Source: Guyanagaster necrorhizus (taxonomy: Eukaryota > Basidiomycota > Agaricomycetes > Agaricales > Physalacriaceae). Taken from it: 64,000 bases of DNA. A program made the position numbers and the translations under genes. Positions 53,874-64,000 of this stretch are shown piece by piece. Under the pieces are notes generated by a model. That model was not told the origin of the DNA. It did no database searches and was given only the letters and a program-made list of their open reading frames with translations. Position 1 is the first letter of the stretch, and each line of letters begins with the position of its first letter. The stretch spans positions 799,317 through 863,316 of the forward strand of contig NW_025064896.1 of assembly GCF_019112545.1 (NCBI RefSeq), written 5' to 3'.

Positions 53874-53953
53874 GGGACGCACGGGCTTTCAGCTTCCTCC
53901 CCGTGTTTCTCTTGGGACTCACGGACTTATGGCTTCCTCCCCGTGTCTCTCTT
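53874..53953 (+). repeat. Tandem 40-bp repeat, two units
   Basis: 53874-53913 and 53914-53953 share GGGAC-CACGG...GCTTCCTCCCCGTGT-TCTCTT. Each unit can fold CACGG with CCGTG. Confidence 0.75.
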
Positions 53954-54270
53954 TTCGCCAGACTATATCTACCTGGCAGTCTAAGCAAGGACGCTTATCG
54001 CTCTCGCTAAACTGCCACCTCTTTCTCTTCTTAGTGTTCACTTAGCTTACCGTTCTCTCTCGCTGGTCCAACAGAGCTTTCCGCGTGTTTTCTCGCACCC
54101 ACCCTGGACAGTACTGCAATGTTTCTATCTTACATCGAGCTGGAGGTAGATGGACTAGCATGGACTCCTGTACGAACTTACAGACCACCCGGGCTACAGC
54201 TGCTTTCTACGGTACGGTTTGTATCCCATCCGGCGCTCCCATACGCGGCACTTAGTTCCCAACACGACAT

Positions 54271-54294
54271 GTGCCCCGAAAGGGGCACTTTTTT
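54271..54294 (+). terminator. GNRA-tetraloop hairpin followed by T6
   Basis: GTGCCCC-GAAA-GGGGCAC, perfect 7-bp stem with a GAAA loop, directly followed by TTTTTT. RNA polymerase III ends at T runs on this strand; a stable 3' hairpin plus T6 would suit the end of a small RNA. No upstream box A/B or known RNA recognised. Confidence 0.4.
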
Positions 54295-54679
54295 CGGTAA
54301 ACCTGAACGATCGGTCGGACGCTCGTTGACCAATTGGGCGTTCTTACACGCTCTTCATTTGCTTCACGTATATATCGAGGTTTGAATATTTGATTTACTA
54401 GCGCTGCGTTCTGTCGACATCGTACACTCGGCGAAATGCTTAGTATTTACTGGCTTAAGCACTCAGCCTCGCTCCGGTGGGCAGTGACTGGTCCCATGCA
54501 ACTGCCTACTCTCCTTAACGACCGTGGCCTATGTTCCTACTTTTTCCCAGACTCCTCTTGAAAGCCTTTCTATCCCCGCCTCCCAGGAAGACGCCCAAGT
54601 CTTATGATATCACAACCGATGACCATCGTGAGTACATCCCTTCACCATTCCTGTTCGCATGGGGAGACTCTATTTAACC

Positions 54680-55016
54680 GGATTCCGTTTTCCCTAGGAA
54701 AAACGGGATCCTTCTCAATTGCTGACCTCAATTGCTGACACCTCTCTGACGCCACTGGAGTCTGGATACTGCCAATTGGGTGGGAGCTCTGCGTGTGGAG
54801 CAGTCAAATGACTGCTCTACGTGGGGTTGACATGCAGCTACTTTACTGTCTTGTGTGACGAAGTTCGTCCTCCGTGCTATCAACGCGGACGATATCCTGT
54901 CGACGTCATCTACATTAGCCGCTTTTCTATTTAAACAGGTTTCTCTCCGTGATGGAACGGCTGCTTAAAAGTCTTTTTAAGGAACTGCAGCTTCAAGGAG
55001 CTGAACCGCCAGTTCC
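54680..55016 (+). promoter_or_regulatory. Stem-loop cluster upstream of the P450 start
   Basis: Four inverted repeats: GGATTCCGTTTTCC/GAAAAACGGGATCC around CTAG (54682-54713, two mismatches); GAGCAGTCA-AA-TGACTGCTC (54798-54817); CTTAAAA-GTCT-TTTTAAG (54964-54981); and GGAACTG-CAGCT...AGCTG...CAGTTCC (54981-55016). The last ends 9 nt before the ATG. There is also a tandem 13-mer (CTCAATTGCTGAC twice) near 54715-54741. Confidence 0.55.
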
Positions 55017-55024
55017 TCATAATC

Positions 55025-57303
55025 ATGTTCACAGAAATCTTTCTCGTCGTCGTCTTCATAACTGTCTACTTCACATATAAACGATGGTCGCACTTTTCTA
55101 TTTCCCAAGTTCCCGGACCTTCATCTAATTCATTCTTATATGGTAAGCCGTAGCATTCCATCCTCCTTTTTGCGCGGTAAACTCAAAAGTCGTCGGGCCA
55201 GGAAACCTACCAGAACTTCTACAAGCACAAGCCGGCGAGGTAAGTTCCGATTGTAATTCCTGTCCTCCCGCACCTAATGTTCGAAGGTCGACTTCAAATG
55301 GCAAGCGATGTACGGAGATGTCCTCCGCGTTCGTGCGCCTTTGGGAGTAAGAACTGATACTCACCGTGCCATGCAACTATCTGAAACCGTTTATCTCAGG
55401 AAGATCGCCTCTTCATTTCAGATCCCAAAGCTCTTCAATATATCTATCACACTGCGAGTTATAAATTCCCCAAAGTAATTGGGCGACGTCATCTATCGCG
55501 TCTATTTGTTGGTCCTGGACTCACGGTTGTGGATGGTAGGTCTTGTCAATACACAAGCATACATATCGTTTGACCGCTTCTTTGGAAAATTAGGCGAAGA
55601 CCATAAACGTCACCGAAAAGTCATGCTCCCTGGATTCGGTGGTCCAGAATCAAAATCGTTCTTCCCGATATTCTTTGCGTGTGCTGAGAAGGTTAATTCG
55701 TGTCTACCTGTCCCTTTTATTGTAGATCCTCACGGTTTCTTTCTAGATGACTCAAAAGTGGAAGGAAACCATGGAACTGAGCGGTAGCCAATCAATTGTC
55801 GTCAACGTGACGCCTTGGGTTTCTCGCGCGACTTTGGAAGCTATCGGTGAAGGTAAATGAAGAGGACCTGACTGTATCGTCGCATTATATTTCCTTATCG
55901 CACTCGCAGCCGCATTTGACTACCAGTTCGGAGCCCTGGATAGCGTGGATCACCCCATTGCGAAGGCCTACACCAATTTGATGTAACCTAAGTCCTTTTC
56001 TCTTTTCCTTCCTGTATCCTTAATGTATTTCAGGTTTGACACCTTCGGTCTACCAACGAAACGCGCGATCCTGTCCCTCTCTATCATGGACAACCTCCCA
56101 TACAACCTCGCGGGATTTATTATGGAAAACTCCCGATCCGCGCGTCTTGCTCACGCACAGAAGACGAACAAGCTGTCCACCGTACTAGCTAAAGACCTTG
56201 TCACGGAGAAATCCAAAGCCCTGCTCGAGGGAAACAGCCGCAGGGATATCATGAGCATGCTGGTCAAGGCGAATGCTTCCGAGAACCCCAAAAAACGATT
56301 GGAACAAAGGGAGTTACTGGCTCAGATGAAGTGGGTGGTCCTGATTATACAGTGGAGTGGTTATTCAATAGGTTTGATGCACCAGTACGATTATCCTCGC
56401 GGGCCACGAAACGACAGCCAACTCCATATCCTTTGCGCTTCTGGAGGTATGCAGAAAGCCCGAGATCCAAGAGAGACTTCGTAGAGAAATTCGCGCTGCG
56501 GAGCGGGTCGTCCGCCAACGTGGTGATAGCAGCTTCTTGCCGTCTGATTTCGAGTCGATGCTCTACCTATCGGCGATGGTCAAGGTTAGTTTTTGAGTAT
56601 GTACGATTTAGATTAGCCTTGCTAACAAACAGCTTGAAGGAGACGTTCCGCTATCATCCTGTGTTGTATAACATTTTCAGGTATGCCGCCCAAGATGACG
56701 TGCTTCCGTTAAGCACACCCGTCACTACCACTTCGGGGAAAGTCTTGCACGAGCTACCGATCCCCAAAGGCACTCAGATCATCGCTTCTGTTGCAGCGTA
56801 CAACAGGTTGATCTCACCTATTTGCATATTTCTAGATCATGTATTAATGAAGCACCTGAATAGGAATAAGGAAATCTTCGGCGACGACGCCGATGTCTTC
56901 AATCCTGATCGGTGGTTGCGCAATACTATTCCTAACACGAAATCAGCTTTGGGCGTTTATGCGAGCCTGTAAGCATACTATCCGACCGTTGTTGTGTTTA
57001 TATATCTAACACTGCGAAGGTTTACATTTGCTGGTGGCTCCAGATCGTGCATTGGGTGGAGATTCGCGTACGTTGGCTGTTTTTTTTTAAAAAAATTATG
57101 GAACGTATACTCATGTTCTATTTAGCGTTATGGAATTACACGCATTCATGATTGAGCTTTTGGGAACGTTTGAGTTTTCGCTTGACGATAATGAGGAGAT
57201 TAGGAGAGAGTCGACATTTGTTATGACCCCAACGATTGAAGGCCAAATTGAGAAAGGTTCTCAGCTGCGTTTGAAGGTCAAGCTGGCAGCGAGGGACGAA
57301 TGA
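55025..57303 (+). CDS. Cytochrome P450 monooxygenase
   Basis: Thirteen exons: 55025-55142, 55202-55239, 55287-55346, 55400-55535, 55594-55691, 55747-55852, 55910-55982, 56034-56330, 56386-56584, 56640-56806, 56864-56968, 57020-57067, 57126-57303; 540 aa. N-terminal membrane anchor (EIFLVVVFITVYFTYKRW) followed by the proline hinge QVPGPSS. I-helix oxygen-binding motif AGHETTANS spans intron 8; K-helix E-T-F-R; PERF-like NPDRWL; heme-binding loop FAGGSRSCIG with the Cys ligand. All key P450 residues are present after splicing, although unspliced frames look broken. An ER-bound, NADPH-reductase-dependent hydroxylase; substrate unknown. Several introns were set by phase and by family motifs. Confidence 0.93.
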
Positions 57304-58630
57304 TCCATGTATGTGTCCCATCATTTATCTTCATTTCCAATCCATGTAAAATTCTGTTTAAATAAATCAAATCGTGATTACTTCGTAAATGACGGTTTTA
57401 CACGATCGGCGGAACAGTCCGCTCATCTTGATCTGACACGCAGGCGGACTCGTAGATTGTCATGTTGGGCGAAGTGGACAACGTAGAAACAAAGATGATG
57501 GGTTGGCGTCAGCTGTAGGGACGTCGACCTGCATTTTGCTCAGGGTGGACGAGATCCATTTGCCGCAACTCGGATCATAATTGAGGTTGGGACTGCTGTG
57601 GAGCCTGTCGTACTTCCATTCCTTGTCCATTCCTATACAATTCCTTAGTAGACCGGCTGAACGCTAAATGCGCGTGCCTTAACTGAGGGGTCCAAACCTA
57701 TATCCTCTATCCCCTTCTATACTGTCCAACTATAAAAGTACTTAATGTTCGAGTTTTCTTTTGCTCATGACCCACTATTAGGGGAGCTCAAAAGTGACAG
57801 TTGAAGGAACTACGTCGCTTATATAACGTCACGTCGGCCTTTCGCGATAAGTTTGTTTTACCTCAATAACTGAAATTATAATATTTGTTGGAAACTTTCA
57901 TTAATATGCTGCGCATAGTTATTCAGGAATTTGGATGGTTAAACGTAGGACAGAGCCGGAACGAAGTAAAAGACTCAAATATGACAGTATTATGACCGGT
58001 GTTCGGGAATGCGTTCTAGGATGCGTTCGCTTTGATCTCCCCTATTAGTGGCCGTGGCAAGCGGTCCGTCAACGGGCCGACCAGGTCATGAAGAGTTAAT
58101 CCCCGATCGTTCCTTGATCAATCCCTATCTCCCAGGTTCTGCAGATCAACTGGTGTCGTGAATTCATTCCGTAGATGCTACCCTTTGCCACTAGTTCTCA
58201 AACTAGGCGATAATCATCATTGGCAGAGAACCTGTCGACTTGTATCCTGGTATCTTTTCGGAGTCTCCTGCAAGTTCATCCATTTTTTACTGGATGGTAA
58301 ATGGTTTCTCCTCCATACGGGTTACTTTGGATACGTGCGGCACAATACTGAGCAGCTTTGAGTGTATTGACAATTATATCTTAGTTTGGAACCCGGAACA
58401 TTGTTTAAACCACTGAGTGATCGCACCATTCGCTTTTTCAGGACCCTTCAGGACCTCCTCAAGCGGCATACTCATTAGGCATTGGCACGCGACGTACTTG
58501 CTCCTAATTGCCGTGCCATGGGGCATGAGGGTTCTTTACCCCACAGAACATATCTTTGATTTCATTTGATGACGGGAGATATAAAGCAACAGAGCGTTGA
58601 CTATTCTTTTACCCTTCTCCATAATTCGGG
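57304..58630. other. Intergenic, no gene seen
   Basis: 1.3 kb, CpG-normal, only short frames. Contains the P450 3' region and the upstream region of the sugar transporter. Confidence 0.5.
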
Positions 58631-60964
58631 ATGCAGGGCTACGTTATCATTCTTGCGGTTTTCGCAGGCTTAGGTATGACTATTTTCAACTTCTTTTCCT
58701 TCAAGGTCTTATTTACGTTGCACAGGGTCGTTTCTTTTCGGGTTTGTGGACTTATCCTCTCAGCAAGTGGGATGCTTCTAACTGGCATGGTAGATATGAT
58801 ACGGGAATCATCACCACGAGCACCGCCCATCAGTCCTTCAAAACCTGTAGGCTCTCCTCTTGTCCTTTCGTCACCTTGATTGACTTGTTTATAGACATGG
58901 GAAAGCCGAACGCCGCGGCTACTGGGGCTATAGTGTCTACGTATATCGCCGGTGAAGCTATCGGAGCGATATCTCAGAGTCTTTTCGGGGATACCCTAGG
59001 CCGGAAACGATTTATGCAGCTCATGTGCATAGTGGTACGTCGTACGTTGAGTACATTCGTCATTCCTGCGTTAACACCCTGGTACAGGCCACCATTGGAA
59101 CAGTTATTCAAACAGCAGCTCAGAATTACCCGATGTTTCTTGTAGGGCGAATATTAACTGGAGTTGCTGTGTATGTCGTTACAGATTCACTGAAATTGGT
59201 ACCTGCTGATGCATACATCTGAAGAGGAGGTCTTATTGGCACCGTGCCTATATACAACTCTGAGATTTCGTACGTCCGGCTGTGCCTCATGTCTGTCTGA
59301 TATGTCGGTCTTCATATTTCTTGCTAGGCCTCCAGCGAACCGTGGATTGATTGGTGGGCTTTCGGGATATATGATAGGAGTAGGTGGTTTCATCGGTAAG
59401 GACCTCTTAGCTCACAAGAGGTTGCTGGCCATTCTTACTCCACTTTTTAGCTAACTGGGTCGGGTAAGCATCTGGATTTTTTGTATTCTCATGGTGTCGT
59501 CACGCTCTATCAGCTTTGCCTGCGGATACGCACCAGCTACGACATCATTTCAGTGGCGATTTCCGCTAGCACTTCAAATCCCACCCGGAATCATACTCTT
59601 CTTCGGCCTGCAATTCTTCCTACCAGAGTCCCCAAGATGGCTTATTACTTCTAGCCGCGACAATGAAGCTCGTGAAGTGTTCGCTCAAATTCGCGGTGAT
59701 CTTTCTGGCGTGAGCGGTATCCACTTTCAATCCTTCGCTCTGCTGAGACAATATTCCTAGACGGACTTGGATAAAGAATTCGACGGCATGCGAGAACAAA
59801 TTCTTTATGAAAAAGTATGTTCTGCGGCTATTTCCTAACAATCCAACCTTATCACTTGATTCAGGCGACAGAAGTAAAATCTTTGTCAGAAGCCTGGGCG
59901 AAGTACAAGAAACGTGTTCTCATCTCGGTCGCCGTACAGACCATGACCTCCTTAACTGGAGTCAATGTCATTGGTAAATTTTACTTTGATATATTACAAT
60001 GTAGGATTTATGAACCGTAATTTGAGGCTACTACCAAACGACGCTTTACACGAAGTTGGGCATCACCGATCATACTGCATTTCTGATGGTCGGCATCTAC
60101 GGAAGCGTGGGTATCATCATGAATATATTCTCGGTAAGTCCTGCTCATGCTTCAGTCCATACAAAGGTTTGAATCCGCAAACAGATATACTTCTTAGACA
60201 GATTCGGTCGCGTAAAGCTCTTGAGTTGGGGCATGACTGGCTTATGCGTGGATCTTATCTACTGTGCTGTGATGACACGCTACTTCGCCGGATCCACCAA
60301 CAGCGTGGGCAAAGGATTTGCATTACTCGGAATCTATCTGTTTACGACCATCTATTGTGAGTCCTTTTGTTTTTATTCCTCTGTGTCACCTCTCTGAATC
60401 TGCTGTCAAAGACCTTGGTTTGAATAGTACTACTTGGTTGTATGGTGTCGAGGTTCTCCCGGTCTCTTTGCGGAGTAGAGTGTGCGTACACGTACTTTTT
60501 GAGGCTCCGTCCGTTGAATTAACATTATATCTCAGTGTGGGAGTGTCATCATTGTCGCACTTCGTATGGAATGTTGCCCTCACAGAGGCAGGTCCCAGCG
60601 TTAGTCAATTTTTTGGAACACCGGCTTCGTATTTATCTGAATTGCTTCTTTGACAGGCCTTTGCAAACATCGGTGCAAACTTTTATTGTAAGTCCTCTCC
60701 TCAACTTAGTGACGAAGAATGATCTCAACATTTTGGCAGACGTCTTCGTTGGGACAACCTTCCTATCTGCAATCGCGATATTCTTGTACTTTCCCGAGTA
60801 AGTTTCCCCAATCTTCCTCTACGATATATCTTGATCGTGTCTGTAGAACCAAAGGCAAAACGCTTGAGGAAATTGCTGCGGCCTTTGGAGACGATCTTGT
60901 TCATGCTGAGGGAGCTTCGATCCACAAAGGGGGAGATGATGAAAGGTTGGAAACTACCGTATAG
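58631..60964 (+). CDS. Sugar porter (MFS hexose transporter family)
   Basis: Eighteen exons: 58631-58673, 58726-58741, 58794-58846, 58895-59034, 59088-59170, 59225-59269, 59328-59395, 59451-59463, 59514-59709, 59761-59814, 59865-59973, 60027-60133, 60185-60356, 60412-60481, 60536-60599, 60657-60687, 60740-60797, 60847-60964; 479 aa. Family signatures appear only after splicing: SFLFGYDTGIITTS in helix 1, FGDTLGRKRF (motif between helices 2 and 3), FLPESPRWLI after helix 6, GVNVIGYYQTTLYTKLGI in helix 7, WLYGVEVLPVSLRSR, and FPETKGKTLEEIAAAFGDD at the C-terminus. It moves sugars across the plasma membrane. Exons of 13 and 16 nt are notable. The N-terminus (MQGYVIILAVFAGLG) is short; an upstream exon is possible. 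Confidence 0.93.
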
Positions 60965-61930
60965 GTTATTATACTGTAACTTATATGTAATTTTGTGACG
61001 AAAGGCATCATGCGGCCTGTCTGGCCAAAAGATTGCCGATATACGATACCTAACGCACGCTACTCTTTTCAACTTCGACTTTCGTGGCTCGGAAGTCTCT
61101 CCTTATCCATCAGTCTTCGTATCTCATACGCCTCATATTTCTTTTGGCTTCCGCAATTTTAAAGGACTTTCCTACTATGGTTGACTGACAAAGCTAAGGA
61201 AAGCTACAGTTCTACGCCCCGAGAGCGCGAAAATTTTTAGCGGCTAATCTCAGGATCTAATGCTTCGATATATTGTAATTATTCTACTTCTTATGAAGCC
61301 TTTCAAAAGGTAACCTGGTATTTCCTTGTATCTCATCTCATAATTACACGGCACAGGACCTTCAGGCATGCCGGGTGATCAGGACTCGGATTCTCTGGCT
61401 GCAGTTTCACAATCCTTACGTGGCGTTGAATTTTTCGTTTGCTACTCGTCGGTGTTACGGGTGTGTGTTACTGAACATTCCAACTGCTTTGATTCATTCT
61501 AACATACTTGTCAGATCACATATATCCAGTCCTGGCACTTCTAACTTGGTACTCCACCACACTATGTGCATCATAGTACGTCACAGCTTCGGTCGCGTCA
61601 GCACTGCTTGGGTGCTCAAGTCTACGCAGGGACCTGTGGGGAGATATGTACCTACCGTGGTACAGATAGCAACTGAGAAGACATTAGTTGACAAGATTAC
61701 TCCTTCCTCGAGAAGAATAATCAAAGGATGCTCCTTCCACTGGCGGGATACATCCAGTTAAATTCACCTGCCACTTGCCTATGACAAAACATACGCCATG
61801 CCTCTTCCGATGTTGGAATAGTCGACCGGATACTCACCTGGGGCTAGTGATAGAATCTAGCGATGTCAATCAGTGCTGGTCTCCTCACTTGTGCAACATG
61901 ATTATGGGCATAGATGACAGGCAGCTAAAT
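60965..61930. other. No gene supported
   Basis: A 128-codon + frame (61375-61761) and pieces such as NIPTALIHSNIL look membrane-protein-like but are broken in every frame; possibly a decayed gene. CpG content drops at about 61.95 kb. Confidence 0.35.
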
Positions 61931-63175
61931 GCCTTCGGGTTATTGATATCGACATAGAGCACCCATATTCAACCCATATTCTCCTGAAAAAAAGGGGACC
62001 TTGGCCTGTGTTGGAAAATATGCCGAGATGTATTATTTTCAATAAATGAACTGACTTCTGATTGCAAAAACATGGAGAGACCAAGAAAAAAGGATCATAT
62101 AGAATTGACTTGACCCAGACAGGAGAACATAGTGGAGTAACATCTGCACAAGGAAACAAGCACTGGATGTGCCTGAATAGTAATTTCGAGTCAAGTCACT
62201 TCTGTGCATTTCAGGAGTGCTTTTGCTGGTTCCTGCCATCAGAATATAAGCACCAAAGAACTGGATGGGATAGACTGCATAGAAAAACCTTACCTAGCAG
62301 TAAGTGTCAAGCATGAGCAGTACCATTACTGTGAGTTGACCATATGCAACTGAATATCACTACTTACTGACCTCATGGGCTGGTAGCATGAAGGACCTGG
62401 ATACTATCATATACTGATGGCTAGTAGAGAAAAAAAAATTACCAGTAATAGATAGATAAATCTCAACCTCCAGGTTGTAAGGAGGTTTTCACATGGTAAA
62501 CTTGTTCAGCTCCATTGATTCAGAGCTTAAGAAATCATTAAATTTAGATGCCATCAACTGCAATCAAGCCACAAATCCAAGCCTGCCCTGGAAAGAACAT
62601 TAGCACTTTTCCAACTTTGAGAGTAGGACATAGAGCACACCTAGCATTATGGATAGGAAAAGGTCTCATAGATGATGCGATCAGGACCACAATAGCCTAG
62701 TATGATTGAAAAGTACCATGACAAATCTGAAGCAGTTTGGAATGGGCAGCTCATCCAATGTCAAGTCAATGTTTTGTGCTCCTTCTTGATAAGTTACTCC
62801 CCAGTTGTGCAACAGATATTGGCCTACTGGCTGGGTATTTCCAGCAGATGATATGAATCAGGACTAGTTGCAGCAACTGTTGAAGGGACCCAAAATGTCA
62901 CTGGAGGGTTGATGCATGACATGATCACTGATCAGAAACAGCAGGATGGCCATGTGTTTGGCATGCCTCCAAGTTTCTCCTTGTTCCCTCATTCACACTC
63001 TGAAGAGTGTGGCTTACAACTACCATCATTCATATATCTGAAGTTGTTGGAATCTGTGAGAGAATTTAAGCAATCTAGCATCCTGGCATGCTGAGTAAGA
63101 AAAGAATCTGAGAGAAATTGAAGGAATTAGATAGAAATTACTAGAAAAGGTGTAGTCTAGTATAAATATGAGAAG

Positions 63176-63619
63176 TCAATGGAGCAATTCCTCAGGAGTT
63201 TGTAACTCAAAGACTAAAGGTCTTACAAGCATGTACTCTGGATACAGTCCAAATCTCAATAGAAGTGCAGTCAACCAACTATGCTCCCAAAAACCTGGAG
63301 AACCTTGCAATTTCTCTTCTATTCTGTCATGACTTACTACTATCCATATGACTTTGCTACTATCCCTTCTGAGAATACTTACATTTTTGACAAGGATGTC
63401 AGTTGTTGAAAAGCTAGAAGATCTCAGGACACTTGCACTTACCTCAGTTTCATACTTCTGAACTGTCCTCATAGAGCAGGAGAGGCAATTATCAAGAAGA
63501 TCAAGTTCATGAAGTCCATATGGGCCCCAAATCATGAGTTTCTCCTCTTCTACATTAAGGACTGCCATAATATCCCTGGCCAGAAAGCTGTTATTTGGGT
63601 AGAGCAATGACAATCCCAA
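63176..63619 (-). CDS. Family R gene Z, unknown protein
   Basis: Open frame of 147 codons; no ATG at its upstream end (first in-frame ATG is at 63568, MAVLNVEEEKL), so the true start or an upstream exon is unresolved. Copy 1 has the homologous frame at 35236-35529. The block ARDIMAVLN...GLHELDLLDNCL is conserved. C-terminal part: HDRIEEKLQGSPGFWEHSWL and RFGLYPEYMLVRPLVFEL. No known domain recognised. It diverges from gene Y, with about 40-90 bp between. Confidence 0.5.
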   Translation of the reverse strand: MGLSLLYPNNSFLARDIMAVLNVEEEKLMIWGPYGLHELDLLDNCLSCSMRTVQKYETEVSASVLRSSSFSTTDILVKNVSILRRDSSKVIWIVVSHDRIEEKLQGSPGFWEHSWLTALLLRFGLYPEYMLVRPLVFELQTPEELLH

Positions 63620-63656
63620 TCAGCCTTCACCAGAACCTCTGAAGTCTGACACCTCA

Positions 63657-64000
63657 ATGCCCTCACTAGAACCCCCTATAAAGAAGAGATGTTTTCTTTC
63701 TTCTGAATCCATTTCTCATGCAAGCTCACACATTTCCCCCTCTTTACTCTGCAGTCCAGCTCTTGACATCTTTTCTGTCTACTGCATGCCAGTTGCCTCA
63801 GCCTGGGATGCCAATATGCTCTCCACTCTGGTGTCCCACTCTGATTCCACTTTCTCAGCTGAGGAGGCCACAGTGATTGCCATAGTCACTAGCAATGCCA
63901 CTGATGAATACATGCCCCTCACTCACCAGTGTTACTGGTATGCTCAGATCATTTTCAACACCATCATTGAGATGCAGGTGGGGAAATACACAAAGACACC
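63657..64000 (+). CDS. Family R gene Y, unknown protein (partial, 3' cut by window)
   Basis: ATG 63657, 114 codons open to the window end. Starts MPSLEPPIKKRCFLSSE with a small basic cluster (PIKKR), a Ser-rich region, then STFSAEEATVIAIVTSNATD and QCYWYAQIIFNTIIEMQ. The homologous but broken region in copy 1 continues into a charged coiled-coil tail. Conservation of the frame between copies supports a real gene. I do not recognise the family. Confidence 0.5.
   Translation, partial: MPSLEPPIKKRCFLSSESISHASSHISPSLLCSPALDIFSVYCMPVASAWDANMLSTLVSHSDSTFSAEEATVIAIVTSNATDEYMPLTHQCYWYAQIIFNTIIEMQVGKYTKT

Larger units (their letters stand above)
53681..55024. other. Intergenic region rich in inverted repeats
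   Basis: 1.3 kb upstream of the P450 gene. It contains a tandem 40-bp repeat with hairpins (53874-53953), a GAAA-tetraloop hairpin followed by T6 (54271-54294), and several stem-loops between 54680 and 55016. No protein-coding frame supported. May hold a non-coding RNA. Confidence 0.5.
61931..64000 (-). repeat. Repeat family R, copy 2 (runs off the edge)
   Basis: Reverse complement is colinear with copy 1 from about 34.9 to 36,717, beginning at 61931 (GGTTATTGATATCGACATAG). It holds gene Z on the minus strand and gene Y on the plus strand. Less decayed than copy 1: both frames are open here. CpG-poor. Confidence 0.7.

Noticed and set aside
53700..54300. RNase P, MRP or SRP RNA gene
   Set aside because: No conserved core motifs of these RNAs could be found; only the terminal hairpin and a tandem repeat are supported.
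56331..56400. P450 apparently lacking the I-helix motif
   Set aside because: Splicing out 56331-56385 yields AGHETTANS in frame; the gene looks intact.
61375..61761. 128-codon ORF as a membrane-protein gene
   Set aside because: Hydrophobic pieces occur in changing frames and no splice model kept them together.
1..64000. CRISPR array, prokaryotic operon, integrated virus or horizontally acquired bacterial cluster
   Set aside because: No regularly spaced direct repeats, no Shine-Dalgarno-led operons, no viral structural genes; all coding content is fungal or retrotransposon.

Overview
This window is a stretch of a filamentous basidiomycete (Agaricomycete-like) nuclear genome. The evidence is: genes split by many 40-80 nt GT-AG introns (13 exons in a cytochrome P450, 18 in a sugar transporter), nuclear tRNA genes with introns after position 37, eukaryotic proteins (POP5, ARV1, HSP20, MYND, MBOAT/wax synthase), and dense chromodomain Ty3/gypsy retrotransposons. 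Gene models below were spliced by hand; all listed exon sets keep the reading frame.

Layout. (1) 1-10,304: an old gypsy element (B, minus strand) whose gag is interrupted by a very young, full-length 8,069 bp chromovirus (A, 1318-9386; LTRs differ at one base in 432; perfect 5-bp duplication ATGAG). (2) 10,305-23,690: older, nested, strongly CpG-depleted elements: pol of D, a 1.4-kb segment with 11-bp terminal inverted repeats, an LTR-B fragment, LTR of C, and a decayed full-length relative of A (A', 13084-21267) inserted into LTR-C with duplication ATAGC. (3) 23.7-30.6 kb: CpG-normal gene island with a GPI-anchored Cys/Ser-rich protein, POP5 (RNase P/MRP) and ARV1 (sterol/GPI homeostasis). 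(4) 30.65-41.6 kb: a second CpG-depleted island with a solo LTR-B, an unfamiliar repeat family (R), a decayed HSP20 copy, a decayed tRNA-Ser copy and gypsy pol remnants. (5) 41.6-61.9 kb: gene island with tRNA-Ser(AGA), a small acidic protein, an MFS transporter, a decayed metallo-beta-lactamase-fold hydrolase, tRNA-Arg(TCG), a wax-synthase-like acyltransferase, HSP20, a MYND-finger protein, a 7-exon small protein, a P450 and a sugar transporter. (6) 61.93-64.0 kb: a second copy of R running off the edge.

Main messages. The elements of families A and B both carry a 5' transcript end (placed 33-35 nt downstream of a TATA box in the LTR) that is exactly complementary to the primer-binding site next to the LTR; this is the signature of Tf1-type self-priming, seen here with two unrelated primer sequences. 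The window is sharply bipartite in CpG: decayed copies have lost nearly all CpG by transitions to TpG/CpA, and this also hit gene copies (HSP20, tRNA-Ser) lying inside the repeat islands. The R family, with divergently arranged unknown ORFs, is the best candidate for an undescribed mobile element. No CRISPR, prokaryotic operon or viral gene was seen.
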